The notes beneath the pieces are model-generated. The model made no database searches. It was not told the DNA's origin and saw only the letters and a program-made list of their open reading frames with translations. The position numbers and the translations under genes are program-made. This document shows, piece after piece, positions 17,617-25,745 of a DNA stretch of 39,480 nucleotides; position 1 is the stretch's first letter; each line of letters starts with the position of its first letter. This DNA comes from Planctomycetota bacterium (lineage in GTDB: Bacteria; Planctomycetota; UBA11346). The stretch is from positions 12,551 through 52,030 of the forward strand of contig PLEW01000178.1 of assembly GCA_003136555.1 (NCBI GenBank), in the 5' to 3' direction.

Positions 17617-19034
17617 CAGCCGCCCCCGAAGACGTCGACATCGCTGAAGCGGCAGGCGGGCGAGGCATGGCCGACATGGATGATCTGGTTGGGTTCGCCC
17701 TTGCCGCAGTTGGGCGTGCCCGCCACCTGCACCGAGCTGCCCACCCCGGTGAGGGAGCGCCAGAAGGACGACGAGATGCCCCGGTAGTTGGCGTTCTTGA
17801 CCACGCCGGAGAGCCGACCATCGCTGATCCGGCGGGCGAACTCGCAGCCGAACTGGAACTTGTTGCGCGAATCGTCGACCGACCAGCTGCGGTTGGTGTC
17901 CAGCAGCAGCCCGTCGCCGATGCCGGCAATCAGCTGCTCGAGGGTGGCATCGCCGGCCTCGAGGTTGAGGTTGGCCATGCGGTCGATCGCCGGGCGGTTC
18001 CACGAGCTGGCGCGCGTCGAGGCGGTGCCCGGCAGGTGGCTGCGCGCTTGCGACAGCGCGCCGCCCAGGCCGCGCAGCAGGATGCCCTGGCGGATGAGGT
18101 ACTCTCGAGTCGCCGGCGTGCCCTCGTCATCGTAGGCGAAGCTGGCGATCTCGCCAGGCAGCTGGGGATCGTTGCGGATGTTCAGCAGCTCGGAACCGTA
18201 GCGGTAGGTGCCGAACATCTCCGGAGTGACGAACGAGGTCCCGGCGAAGTTGCGCTCATCGCCGAGGATGCGGTCGAGCTCGAGCGGATGGCCGATGGTC
18301 TCGTGGATCTGCAGCACCATCTGCGAGGGCAGCGCCACGATGTCGCGCCTGCCGCTCGGGCAGTCGGGAGCCAGGAGCAGCTGGACCGCCTCGTCGGCGA
18401 GGCGCTCGGGGACGCTGTCGACCTCCAGCGCGAGCAGCTGCTCGAGCCCGCCCTGGCGGCCGGCATCGCGGCCGAAGGACCGCGTCTGGCTCTCGCTGCC
18501 CTGGCTGGCGGTGGCCGCCAGCCAGGGCAGCACCAGGGAGGTGCGTTGCCCCATGTCGCCGCCGAGGGAGGTGACGATGCGGGTCTCGTTCTCGCGGCAA
18601 TCGAGCACTGCCTGGCGATCGCTGATGCGGCGATCCCCCGCCATGCGGGCGCACCAGCCGCGCAAGCGATCGCTGAGCTCGGCAAGCCCGACCGCCGACC
18701 ATGCCTGCACCACCGGGCTGTTATAGCCGCCGCGCAGGCGTGAAGGCGGAAGCGCGGGCGCGACGGCGGCATCCCGGCTGACGCGCGCCCAGCGAGCCGC
18801 CTGCTGACCGGCGGCGCTCAGGCCGCTGGCGCTCAGGTCGCAGGTGGCGGCATAGCCCCAGCCGTCGCCCAGCGACACCGAGACCATCGCCCCCTGGCCA
18901 TCATGGCTGACCGTCGGCTCGAGCACATCCTGCCGCACCGCGATCCGCCGGCCGCGCTCGCGCACCAGCCGCAGCGTCCAGGCGTCGACCGCGGGCGCGT
19001 GCTCGAGGAAGCGGCGGACGATGGCATCGCTCAT
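17616..19034 (-). CDS. tldD: TldD metalloprotease, catalytic subunit
   Basis: A 472-residue TldD/PmbA-family protein. The zinc site HETIGH is present at residues 244-249 (H244, E245, H248), and the third ligand region is consistent with the CGKGEP segment near the C-terminus. TldD with TldE forms a barrel-like protease that threads unfolded peptides; known roles include microcin maturation and turnover of the CcdA antitoxin. Start MSDAIVRRF at 19034 matches the family. The gene lies 21 bases after the PIN-PhoH gene and overlaps tldE by one base, forming one transcription unit. Confidence 0.92.
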   Translation of the reverse strand: MSDAIVRRFLEHAPAVDAWTLRLVRERGRRIAVRQDVLEPTVSHDGQGAMVSVSLGDGWGYAATCDLSASGLSAAGQQAARWARVSRDAAVAPALPPSRLRGGYNSPVVQAWSAVGLAELSDRLRGWCARMAGDRRISDRQAVLDCRENETRIVTSLGGDMGQRTSLVLPWLAATASQGSESQTRSFGRDAGRQGGLEQLLALEVDSVPERLADEAVQLLLAPDCPSGRRDIVALPSQMVLQIHETIGHPLELDRILGDERNFAGTSFVTPEMFGTYRYGSELLNIRNDPQLPGEIASFAYDDEGTPATREYLIRQGILLRGLGGALSQARSHLPGTASTRASSWNRPAIDRMANLNLEAGDATLEQLIAGIGDGLLLDTNRSWSVDDSRNKFQFGCEFARRISDGRLSGVVKNANYRGISSSFWRSLTGVGSSVQVAGTPNCGKGEPNQIIHVGHASPACRFSDVDVFGGG

Positions 19035-19055
19035 GCGCGCATGCCTGACCGGGGC

Positions 19056-20381
19056 TCAGAGCAGGTTGGCGGCGATGCCCGCCAGCTCGCTGCGCTCGGA
19101 CTTGGTGAGGGTCACGTGCCCGGCGAGCGGCTGGCCGCGCATGCGCTCGACCACGTAGGTCAGGCCGTTCGAGCTGGCATCGAGATAGGGATTGTCGATC
19201 TGGTGGGGGTCGCCGGTGAGCACGATCTTGGTATCGTGACCGGCACGGCTGATGATGGTCTTGATCTCGTGCGGGGTGAGGTTCTGCGCCTCGTCGACCA
19301 CCACGTACTGCTTGCTGATCGAGCGGCCGCGGATGTAGGTCAGCGCCTCGAGGGTGATCGACTCCTCCTCGATCAGCCGCTTGATCACCTCGTCGGGATC
19401 GCGCTCCTCGCTGGCGAGCAGGAAGTGCAGGTTGTCGAAGATCGGCCCCATCCAATGCGACAGCTTGTCATCCTTGGTGCCGGGCAGGTAGCCGATGTCC
19501 TGGCCGAGGGGCATGATCGGGCGGCTGACCAGCAGCTTCTTGAAGCGCTCGTCATGGATGACCTTGGCCAGGCCGCAGGCGAGGGCGAGCAGGGTCTTGC
19601 CGGTGCCGGCCTGTCCCACCAGGGTCACCATCTTGATGCGATCATCGAGCAGGAGCTCGAAGGCCATGCGCTGCTCCTGGCTGCGCGGCGCCACCCCGAA
19701 GAGGATGGGCGGATCCTCCTCCAGGCGCTGGAGCACGCCGTTGTCGGCGTCGAAGTTGAACAGGATGCTGCCCTCCTCGCTGCCGGCCTCCCGCACCAGG
19801 ACGAACTGGTTGGAGCTCAGCTTGTCGACCAGCGCGCCATCGAGCTCGCCCGGACGGATGGTCGGATGCCTGGAGAGCTCCTTGATCCGCGCCTCGTCGG
19901 CATCGAGGGCCACCCAGCCGGTATAGAGCTCGTCGACATTGACCTTCTGGTTCTCGAAATCCTGGCTCGGGATGCCGAGGGCATCGGCTTTGACCCGTGC
20001 ATTGATGTCCTTGGAGATGAAGAAGACGTTCTTGCCCTCGCGCTTGAGCATGTTGGCGCAGCCGAGGATGCGGTTGTCGTTGACCCCCGGCAGCATGCCG
20101 GCGATCTCGTCGAACGGCAGCAGGACCTGCACCAGCCCGCCTTGCGGCGTGGGGATGCCGTCGCGCAGCGAGCCCTTCTGGCGCAGGCGGTCGAGCGCGC
20201 GGGCGACTTCGCGAGAATTCTGCCCGAGCTCGTTGTTGGCGGATTTGAACTTGTCCAGCTCCTCGAGCACCATCATCGGGATCACCACATGGTTGTCGGC
20301 GAAGGCGAAGAGGGCATTGGGATTGTGCAGCAGCACATTGGTGTCGATGACGAAGGTCTTGGCTTTTGCTGAATCGATCAT
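19056..20381 (-). CDS. PIN-PhoH fusion ATPase (PhoH2/YlaK type)
   Basis: A 441-residue protein with an N-terminal PIN nuclease domain (about 1-140, opening TFVIDTNVLLHNP with the first acidic ligand) and a C-terminal PhoH ATPase domain (about 225-441). Walker A is GQAGTGKT at 256-263 and Walker B is VVVDEAQN. This architecture matches Bacillus YlaK and mycobacterial PhoH2, the latter described as an ATP-driven RNA unwinding and cleaving enzyme with toxin behaviour. Start ATG 20381 is chosen because the domain begins immediately after it. The 49-residue upstream extension is low-complexity and unsupported, and no Shine-Dalgarno site is obvious. An ATGA overlap with a short upstream frame (20378-20593) may couple translation. 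Confidence 0.9.
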   Translation of the reverse strand: MIDSAKAKTFVIDTNVLLHNPNALFAFADNHVVIPMMVLEELDKFKSANNELGQNSREVARALDRLRQKGSLRDGIPTPQGGLVQVLLPFDEIAGMLPGVNDNRILGCANMLKREGKNVFFISKDINARVKADALGIPSQDFENQKVNVDELYTGWVALDADEARIKELSRHPTIRPGELDGALVDKLSSNQFVLVREAGSEEGSILFNFDADNGVLQRLEEDPPILFGVAPRSQEQRMAFELLLDDRIKMVTLVGQAGTGKTLLALACGLAKVIHDERFKKLLVSRPIMPLGQDIGYLPGTKDDKLSHWMGPIFDNLHFLLASEERDPDEVIKRLIEEESITLEALTYIRGRSISKQYVVVDEAQNLTPHEIKTIISRAGHDTKIVLTGDPHQIDNPYLDASSNGLTYVVERMRGQPLAGHVTLTKSERSELAGIAANLL

Positions 20382-20593
20382 GCGATGGTGGGCTGGGTGG
20401 GGGTGGATGAGCGCGCCGGGGTGGACCGGGGCAGGGATGGGGATGGGATGCTCACCCCCTGGTCCAGGACGGCTGGCGACGGCATCGCTTGGCGGTGCCT
20501 CGCAGGGGAGCGCAGGGCCGCGAAGCATGCAGTGTGTTTTCGACGAAGACGACGCGAAGGGACCGGGGCATTGGGCCGTGGCTGACGCATCAT
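20378..20593 (-). CDS. Candidate 71-residue ORF overlapping both neighbours
   Basis: This frame fills the space between the GTPase-kinase gene and the PhoH gene exactly. Its ATG overlaps the upstream TGA as ATGA, and its TGA overlaps the PhoH ATG as ATGA. The product would be Arg-, Pro- and Ser-rich with no recognisable domain. By my count about 73% of its third codon positions are G or C, which looks lower than in the neighbouring genes, arguing against coding. Mycobacterial phoH2 has a short upstream antitoxin-like gene (phoAT), which is why I list it. It may equally be noncoding leader. Confidence 0.25.
   Translation of the reverse strand: MMRQPRPNAPVPSRRLRRKHTACFAALRSPARHRQAMPSPAVLDQGVSIPSPSLPRSTPARSSTPTQPTIA
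20390..20447 (+). other. G-rich tract with quadruplex pattern
   Basis: The plus strand, which is the template strand for the PhoH gene, carries repeated G-runs. From 20418 to 20447 there are five runs of three or four G separated by loops of two to six bases, which meets the usual quadruplex pattern. It lies just upstream of the PhoH start codon. Confidence 0.45.
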
Positions 20594-20610
20594 TGATAGG
20601 TCAGCCGCGG
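20576..20610 (-). terminator. Stem-loop over the GTPase-kinase stop codon
   Basis: GGCTGAC (20580-20586) pairs with GTCAGCC (20600-20606), and three more pairs form outside one mismatch. The 13-base loop contains the TGA stop. No T-run follows, so termination is doubtful; it could also affect coupling to the following frame. Confidence 0.3.
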
Positions 20611-23600
20611 CGTTGACATGATGGTCGCCTCCTGCAGCGCGTAGATGATGAAGTGGCTATGGCCACCCATCAGCGCCACGCTGCCGACCGCATTGCCGAC
20701 GCCATCGGTGACCACCAGGGTGTTGGCATTCCAGGTGACCTTGAAGGACGAGGCGACGCTGCCGATCGGCACGTCGATCCACTGGCCGCTGCGGTCGTTG
20801 GGATTGCCCAGCTGGATGCGCAGGTTGCCGGCGCCCTTGGCCTCGAAGGTGGCGCCCACCACGTTGTCCTTCAGCGGCATCGCCACCCCGCTGGGCGCGC
20901 CGACGCCCGCCGGCAGGACGATCAGCGGCGGCTCGAGGAAGGCGCCGCCCAGACCATCGAGGCCGAGGCTGCGCATCTCCGCCTGCTTGTCCTTGGGGCT
21001 GGCCACCGGTGCGCCACGCGAGATCTGCAGGTCCTGCACCGAGACCAGCGCGCCGGTATCCAGGGCGATGGCGAAATTGTCGGTCAAGTCGCCCGCTTTC
21101 AGCCCCATCGAGTCGGCGCCGTTGTTGACCTCGATGGAGAGGAAGTTGTTGGGCTGCTTGAGCTCGAAGTAGAGCGAGTTGGCGGTCTTGGCCAGGAAGG
21201 TGAACGGCCTGGGCTTGAGCGTCTCCTCGCGGGAGATCGCCTGGTAGGTGTTGGCGGCGAAATCGATCACCAGGCGCACGCCCCGGAATTCGACGATCAT
21301 CGCCCCGCGCTGGTTGAGCGACTGGAAGATCAGGTGCATCGAGCGCGCATCGTGCATGTCCTTGCGGACCAGGCGGCAGCCTTCGCCGGCATTGGCGAGC
21401 TGGCCGTTGACGCTCTGCCAGCTGCCGGAGCGCTCGCTGAAGTACTTGAGATCCTCGGTGCTGGTGAAGGTGAGGTGGTCCTTGCTGGCGCTCGGGCTCT
21501 CGAGCGTGCCGACCGGTCCGCTGGTCTTCCTCAGCTCCTCCAGGCGCGCGATGTCGGCCGCCACCAGGGGCTGGAGGGACTTGTCGAGCTTCTTGAGCTG
21601 GTCGAGGCATTCCGCCAGCTGCTTGCCATTGCCCTGGCGCGCCGCCTCGTTGGCGTGCACCACCAGCTCGAGCGCATCGCGCCGCCGCTGAAGCCCGATC
21701 AGGGTCTCGAGGTCGGCCATCGCATCCGGCTCGATCACGCCCTTGCCCTTCTTGACCTGCACGCTGGCGAGCACGGTATCGCCGTTGAGCAGCAGCATCA
21801 CCGTGGCCAGCTGGTGCTCGTCCGACTTGGCCGCCGGATTGCTGGCCATCTCGCTGCACACGCGCGCCAGATCCTTGGTGGAGACCTGGCTCCAGATCAG
21901 GTCGGTCTTGCTCCCGGAAGGCGAGCTGATCGACAGTCCGGCATTGCTGGCGGAAACGATGTCCCACAGCTCCATGGTGGTCGGATGGTGGACGCGCAGC
22001 GTCGGCGCGCGATCGACGATGACCTTGCCGATGATGTCGCCACGACGGCTCCAGATGGCGAACTTGCGCTTGATCGCCGGGAGCTCGGAAGCTGCGGGGT
22101 CCAGCAGGGCGATGTTCTGCAGCGCCAGGCTCTGGTTGTTGGTCGCCAGCGCCTGGTTGATCTGCCCGTCGAGCTGGATGACGCGGTCCTGCCCGGCGCT
22201 GGTGGCCGGGGTGGCGATGACGGGGGCGGGGGGAGATGTCGAGCCGGGAGCTGGCGGGGTGGGCAGCTTGACCACCGGGCCGGTGGCGCCACCCAGCCGG
22301 GCGGTGGCCGCGCTGAGCAGGCCCATGGCCCATTCGACATCGCCCGAGAGGCCCCAGAACACCATCGCCGGCTTCAGCAGGGCATCGACCTCGACCAGGC
22401 TCCTGCTCGCCAGGACCTTGGCCTCGACGTCGGTGCGGGCCCGGTCATGGGCGGCGACGACGCTGAGCACCTTGCCCTGGCGCTCCTCCACGCTCGGCAT
22501 CTGCTCGCAGGCGTCGATGGCCTCCTTGAAATGCTGGGCGCGCTCGAGCTCGGCGATGCGCAGCACCGCACCGATGCGGTCATTGGGGTCGGACGCCGCA
22601 ACCGGCGGCGCGACCGGGGCGGGGCCCGGTTCGATGGGATTGACCGCAGACGTGACCGGGGCCGGGGTGGGCAGCGGAGCCGGACGCGGGACCTTGGTGG
22701 AGGGATCCTGGCCCGGGATGGCCCAGCTGGGCGTATGCGGATTGGGGATGTCGGAGGGGGTATGCGCCACCGGCGAGGGCGCAGGCGCCAGCGGAGCGGT
22801 GGACGAATGCGGTGCGGGGACGGGGTCGACGATCGGTGTCGTCACGCTCGGCGGACGGTTGAGCGTCGGATTGAGCATCACATATGCGATGCCGGCGCCC
22901 AGGACCAGGGCCAGCACCACCATGATGCCCACCAGGGCGCCGTTGCCGGAGTCTCGCTTGCGGACGCTGGCGGTCTGGTACTCGCCCGAGCGCGGCTGCT
23001 GACGCTGGATGGTCGCGGTGCCGAGGCCGCGCGGCAGTTCGGCGGTGCCGACCCGGCGCAGCTGGGCAGTGCCGCCGGCGCGGCGGACCGGGCCGGTGCC
23101 GGGTCGGCGGTGCGGGCCGGTCCCGGGCGCTTGGATGTTCTGCGTCAGGCGCAGGGTCTGCCGCTTGGCGCCGCCGCCGAACTTGTCCAGGGTGTCGATG
23201 AGCTCGCGGTACGACTGGTAGCGGTCCTTGCGCTCGGTCGCGACCAGGCGCTGGTAGAAGAGATCGAGATCGCGGCTGACCCCTGACTGGACGCTGCGCA
23301 GGGTCCGCGCCCCGTTGGCGACCACCTTGTGCAGCGCCTCATGGGCATTGTAGCCGGTGACCAGGCCCTCGCCGGTGAGCATGCGGAAGAGCAGCGCGCC
23401 GAGCATGAACATGTCCGAGCGGATGTCGCTGCGGTTGTCCTCGCCCAGGTGCTCCGGTGCGAGGTAGTACTCGGTCGCGGCGCTGGCGCCCGACAGCTCG
23501 CGCACCAGGAAGCGGTGGTTCTTCGGGCAGGCGAACTCGTCGACCAGGACGTTGCCGTCGGGGCTGACCAGCACCACTTCCGGGCGCAGCCAGCCGTGCA

Positions 23601-24909
23601 CCACGCCGTGGCGCGAGGTCTCCTCGAGCGCCAGCGACACCTGGCGCACGATGCCCATGGCATGCGGGGGGGCGAGCGCGCGCCGGCGGGCGAGGATGTG
23701 CCCGAGCGGCTCGTAGTCCGGCGGATCGGCGCTGAAGAGCACCGCCGCTTCCTTGGTCGGGGTCAGGGCCGCGAGCGGCAGGATGTAGGGGTGCTTGACC
23801 TGGCTGGCGAGCCGGACATAGGGTTCGAGGTTCTCGCGGTAACCGGGCTGGCGGAACAGCGCCGAGTTGATCGACAGGGCGCGCAGGCTGCGCCCGGTCG
23901 AGCGCTCGCGCACGCGCGAGCGCCGGCCGAGCAGGCTGTCGTCCAGGGGCGCGATGACGTCGTAGCCTGGGATCTCGTAGGGCGTGCCGGCGGAGGTCTT
24001 GTGGAGCGAGCCGGTGCCGGGTGAGCTCGCCTGCTGGCCGAGCGCACCAGCGGAGGTATCGGCCACCGTCTGCAGCCCATAGGCGCTGTCGTCCTGGCTG
24101 ACGGTGCGCGAGCCGACCGGGGTGCCCTGGGCGACCGGTGGACGGGTGAGCCCGCGTTCGGGATCGGTGACCTCGAGCGGCGAGGCGCAGATGCCGCAGG
24201 CATAGAGCGCACCGACCTTGGCGTCCGGGACTTCGAGCATCGCCTGGCAGCGGTAGCAGGATATCAGCCACGAGGCCGGCGCCTTGGGGGATTCCACCAC
24301 CTCGGCAGCAGCGCTGATGTCGGGGATGAGGTTGGACGCCTGGGCGCGGTTCAGGATCAGATCGGTGATCGCCTTCATGGTCTCCATGACGCCCTGGCCG
24401 TCGATGGCGACACTGGACTGGCTGGGCCAGCCGCGCACGTTCATCAGGGGCTCGAGCTGCTCGCGCTTGAGCGCGGTCGGCAGGTCCTGCTTGTTGTACT
24501 GCACCACCACCGGCAGGTCTTCCGGCAGGCCGTGATGGCGCAGATTGTTGAGCATCTCGTTCATCGCCTCGATGTTCTCGTCGAGCGCCTCGCGGCGGCT
24601 GTCAGCGACGAACACCACGCCATCGGCACCTGCCAGCACCGCGCGCCTCGTGGCGGCGTAGTAGCTCTGACCGGGGACGGTATAGAACTCGATGCGCACC
24701 TTGTGGCCGCGCACCGGTCCCGAATCGACCGACAGCAGATCGAAGCGCAGGGTGCGCTCGGAGTGGGTGTCGACCATCACCAGATCACCAGCCGCCTGGC
24801 TGGGGACGCGGTCATGGATGACCGTCAGATTGGTGGTCTTGCCGGCCATGCCAGGCCCGTAATAGACCACCTTCAGGTTCACTTCCCGCACCGCACCATT
24901 GATTCTCAT
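20590..24909 (-). CDS. MglA GTPase - zinc ribbon - pseudokinase - TM fusion, 1439 residues
   Basis: One continuous frame starting at ATG 24909, with AGGAGG just upstream. Residues 1-195 are an MglA-type small GTPase: P-loop GPGMAGKTT (18-26), YTVPGQ (76-81) and NKQD (139-142). A zinc-ribbon-like segment follows (C218, C221, C238, C241). Residues about 312-577 have a Ser/Thr-kinase-like fold: the APE motif (484-486) and SDMFMLG (499 on) are kept, but the catalytic loop reads HGWLRPEVV instead of HRD, the DFG position reads DEF, and the VAIK Lys is Ser346. It is probably a pseudokinase. An Arg/Gly/Thr repeat (594-637), a membrane segment (657-679), a Pro-rich linker and a large outer region with LamG/DUF1080-like stretches complete it. 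It follows lspA by 18 bases. Confidence 0.88.
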   Translation of the reverse strand: MRINGAVREVNLKVVYYGPGMAGKTTNLTVIHDRVPSQAAGDLVMVDTHSERTLRFDLLSVDSGPVRGHKVRIEFYTVPGQSYYAATRRAVLAGADGVVFVADSRREALDENIEAMNEMLNNLRHHGLPEDLPVVVQYNKQDLPTALKREQLEPLMNVRGWPSQSSVAIDGQGVMETMKAITDLILNRAQASNLIPDISAAAEVVESPKAPASWLISCYRCQAMLEVPDAKVGALYACGICASPLEVTDPERGLTRPPVAQGTPVGSRTVSQDDSAYGLQTVADTSAGALGQQASSPGTGSLHKTSAGTPYEIPGYDVIAPLDDSLLGRRSRVRERSTGRSLRALSINSALFRQPGYRENLEPYVRLASQVKHPYILPLAALTPTKEAAVLFSADPPDYEPLGHILARRRALAPPHAMGIVRQVSLALEETSRHGVVHGWLRPEVVLVSPDGNVLVDEFACPKNHRFLVRELSGASAATEYYLAPEHLGEDNRSDIRSDMFMLGALLFRMLTGEGLVTGYNAHEALHKVVANGARTLRSVQSGVSRDLDLFYQRLVATERKDRYQSYRELIDTLDKFGGGAKRQTLRLTQNIQAPGTGPHRRPGTGPVRRAGGTAQLRRVGTAELPRGLGTATIQRQQPRSGEYQTASVRKRDSGNGALVGIMVVLALVLGAGIAYVMLNPTLNRPPSVTTPIVDPVPAPHSSTAPLAPAPSPVAHTPSDIPNPHTPSWAIPGQDPSTKVPRPAPLPTPAPVTSAVNPIEPGPAPVAPPVAASDPNDRIGAVLRIAELERAQHFKEAIDACEQMPSVEERQGKVLSVVAAHDRARTDVEAKVLASRSLVEVDALLKPAMVFWGLSGDVEWAMGLLSAATARLGGATGPVVKLPTPPAPGSTSPPAPVIATPATSAGQDRVIQLDGQINQALATNNQSLALQNIALLDPAASELPAIKRKFAIWSRRGDIIGKVIVDRAPTLRVHHPTTMELWDIVSASNAGLSISSPSGSKTDLIWSQVSTKDLARVCSEMASNPAAKSDEHQLATVMLLLNGDTVLASVQVKKGKGVIEPDAMADLETLIGLQRRRDALELVVHANEAARQGNGKQLAECLDQLKKLDKSLQPLVAADIARLEELRKTSGPVGTLESPSASKDHLTFTSTEDLKYFSERSGSWQSVNGQLANAGEGCRLVRKDMHDARSMHLIFQSLNQRGAMIVEFRGVRLVIDFAANTYQAISREETLKPRPFTFLAKTANSLYFELKQPNNFLSIEVNNGADSMGLKAGDLTDNFAIALDTGALVSVQDLQISRGAPVASPKDKQAEMRSLGLDGLGGAFLEPPLIVLPAGVGAPSGVAMPLKDNVVGATFEAKGAGNLRIQLGNPNDRSGQWIDVPIGSVASSFKVTWNANTLVVTDGVGNAVGSVALMGGHSHFIIYALQEATIMSTPRLTYQ

Positions 24910-24927
24910 GCTGCCTCCTCGCTCCCT

Positions 24928-25542
24928 CTAGACCAAGACGTGCGCGTGACGATCGGGCAGGACAGGCTTGGGCTTGCCCACGGCGATCGCAGCCAGGAGC
25001 ACGAATCCAACGCTGATGCCTGCATCCGCGATATTGAAAGTCGGCCAGATGTACTTGATGCCGATCGGATGCAGATCGACCATGATGAAGTCGCGCACCC
25101 CGTGCAGCATGCCGCAGATGGCCTGGAAGCGATCGATGCCATTGCCGAGGGCGCCCCCGAGGATGGCGCCGAAGGCGATGTTCTCGATGCGCCCGGCCAG
25201 ACGGAAGAAGCGCCACCACACCACGCTGAGGACCGGCACCAGCACCAGCGTCAGGCAGGCGACCGCCAGCGGCCAGCGATGCAAGACACCCCACGCCACC
25301 CCGGTATTGAAGGAGCGCTCGATCCATTCCGGGAAGCCGTTGATCGAGCCGGGGTTGGAGGCGCTGTACGGAGCCTGGATGGGCTGCTGGAAGAGCCAGG
25401 ATTTGGTCAGCTGGTCGAGCACCAGCACCACCACCAGGCAGGGCCAGAACCAGCGCTGCCAATGGCATATGCCCGCCACCTCGGCCTGAGGGGCATGGTC
25501 GTGAGCGCAGGGCGCCTGCTCGGCGTCCGGTCCAGCTCGCAT
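24928..25542 (-). CDS. lspA: Prolipoprotein signal peptidase (LspA)
   Basis: A 204-residue inner-membrane aspartyl protease that removes signal peptides from lipoproteins after lipidation. It has four hydrophobic segments and the family motifs NTGVAWG, GGALGNGIDR (catalytic D137) and FNIADAGISVG (catalytic D173). I use ATG 25542, with GAGG just upstream; this leaves a roughly 36-residue soluble N-terminal extension before the first membrane helix, longer than in E. coli (164 residues in all). A GTG nearer the first helix is an alternative start. The gene is divergent from argD across 203 bases and lies 18 bases before the GTPase-kinase gene. Confidence 0.92.
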   Translation of the reverse strand: MRAGPDAEQAPCAHDHAPQAEVAGICHWQRWFWPCLVVVLVLDQLTKSWLFQQPIQAPYSASNPGSINGFPEWIERSFNTGVAWGVLHRWPLAVACLTLVLVPVLSVVWWRFFRLAGRIENIAFGAILGGALGNGIDRFQAICGMLHGVRDFIMVDLHPIGIKYIWPTFNIADAGISVGFVLLAAIAVGKPKPVLPDRHAHVLV

Positions 25543-25745
25543 ATCCTCGCCCAGGCGGCCTCCCCCCGATCGTGCGGATCGGCAACGGTGTACTTCGGTG
25601 TGCGGCCGGACGGCCATCACGTTGCTGCCCACCGTAACCACAGCTTTCAAGCTCCGCAAGCAAGGAGGGCCTGGTCCATGCCCCGACCCGCCTTGCATCG
25701 CCGTGCCCCTGGCAAGGATGTCGCGTTCCCCGACAGGAGGCCACC

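Noticed and set aside
20653..23286. Plus-strand open frame of 877 codons over the GTPase-kinase gene
   Set aside because: It has no domain, and the opposite strand encodes clear GTPase and kinase-fold motifs in one uninterrupted frame.
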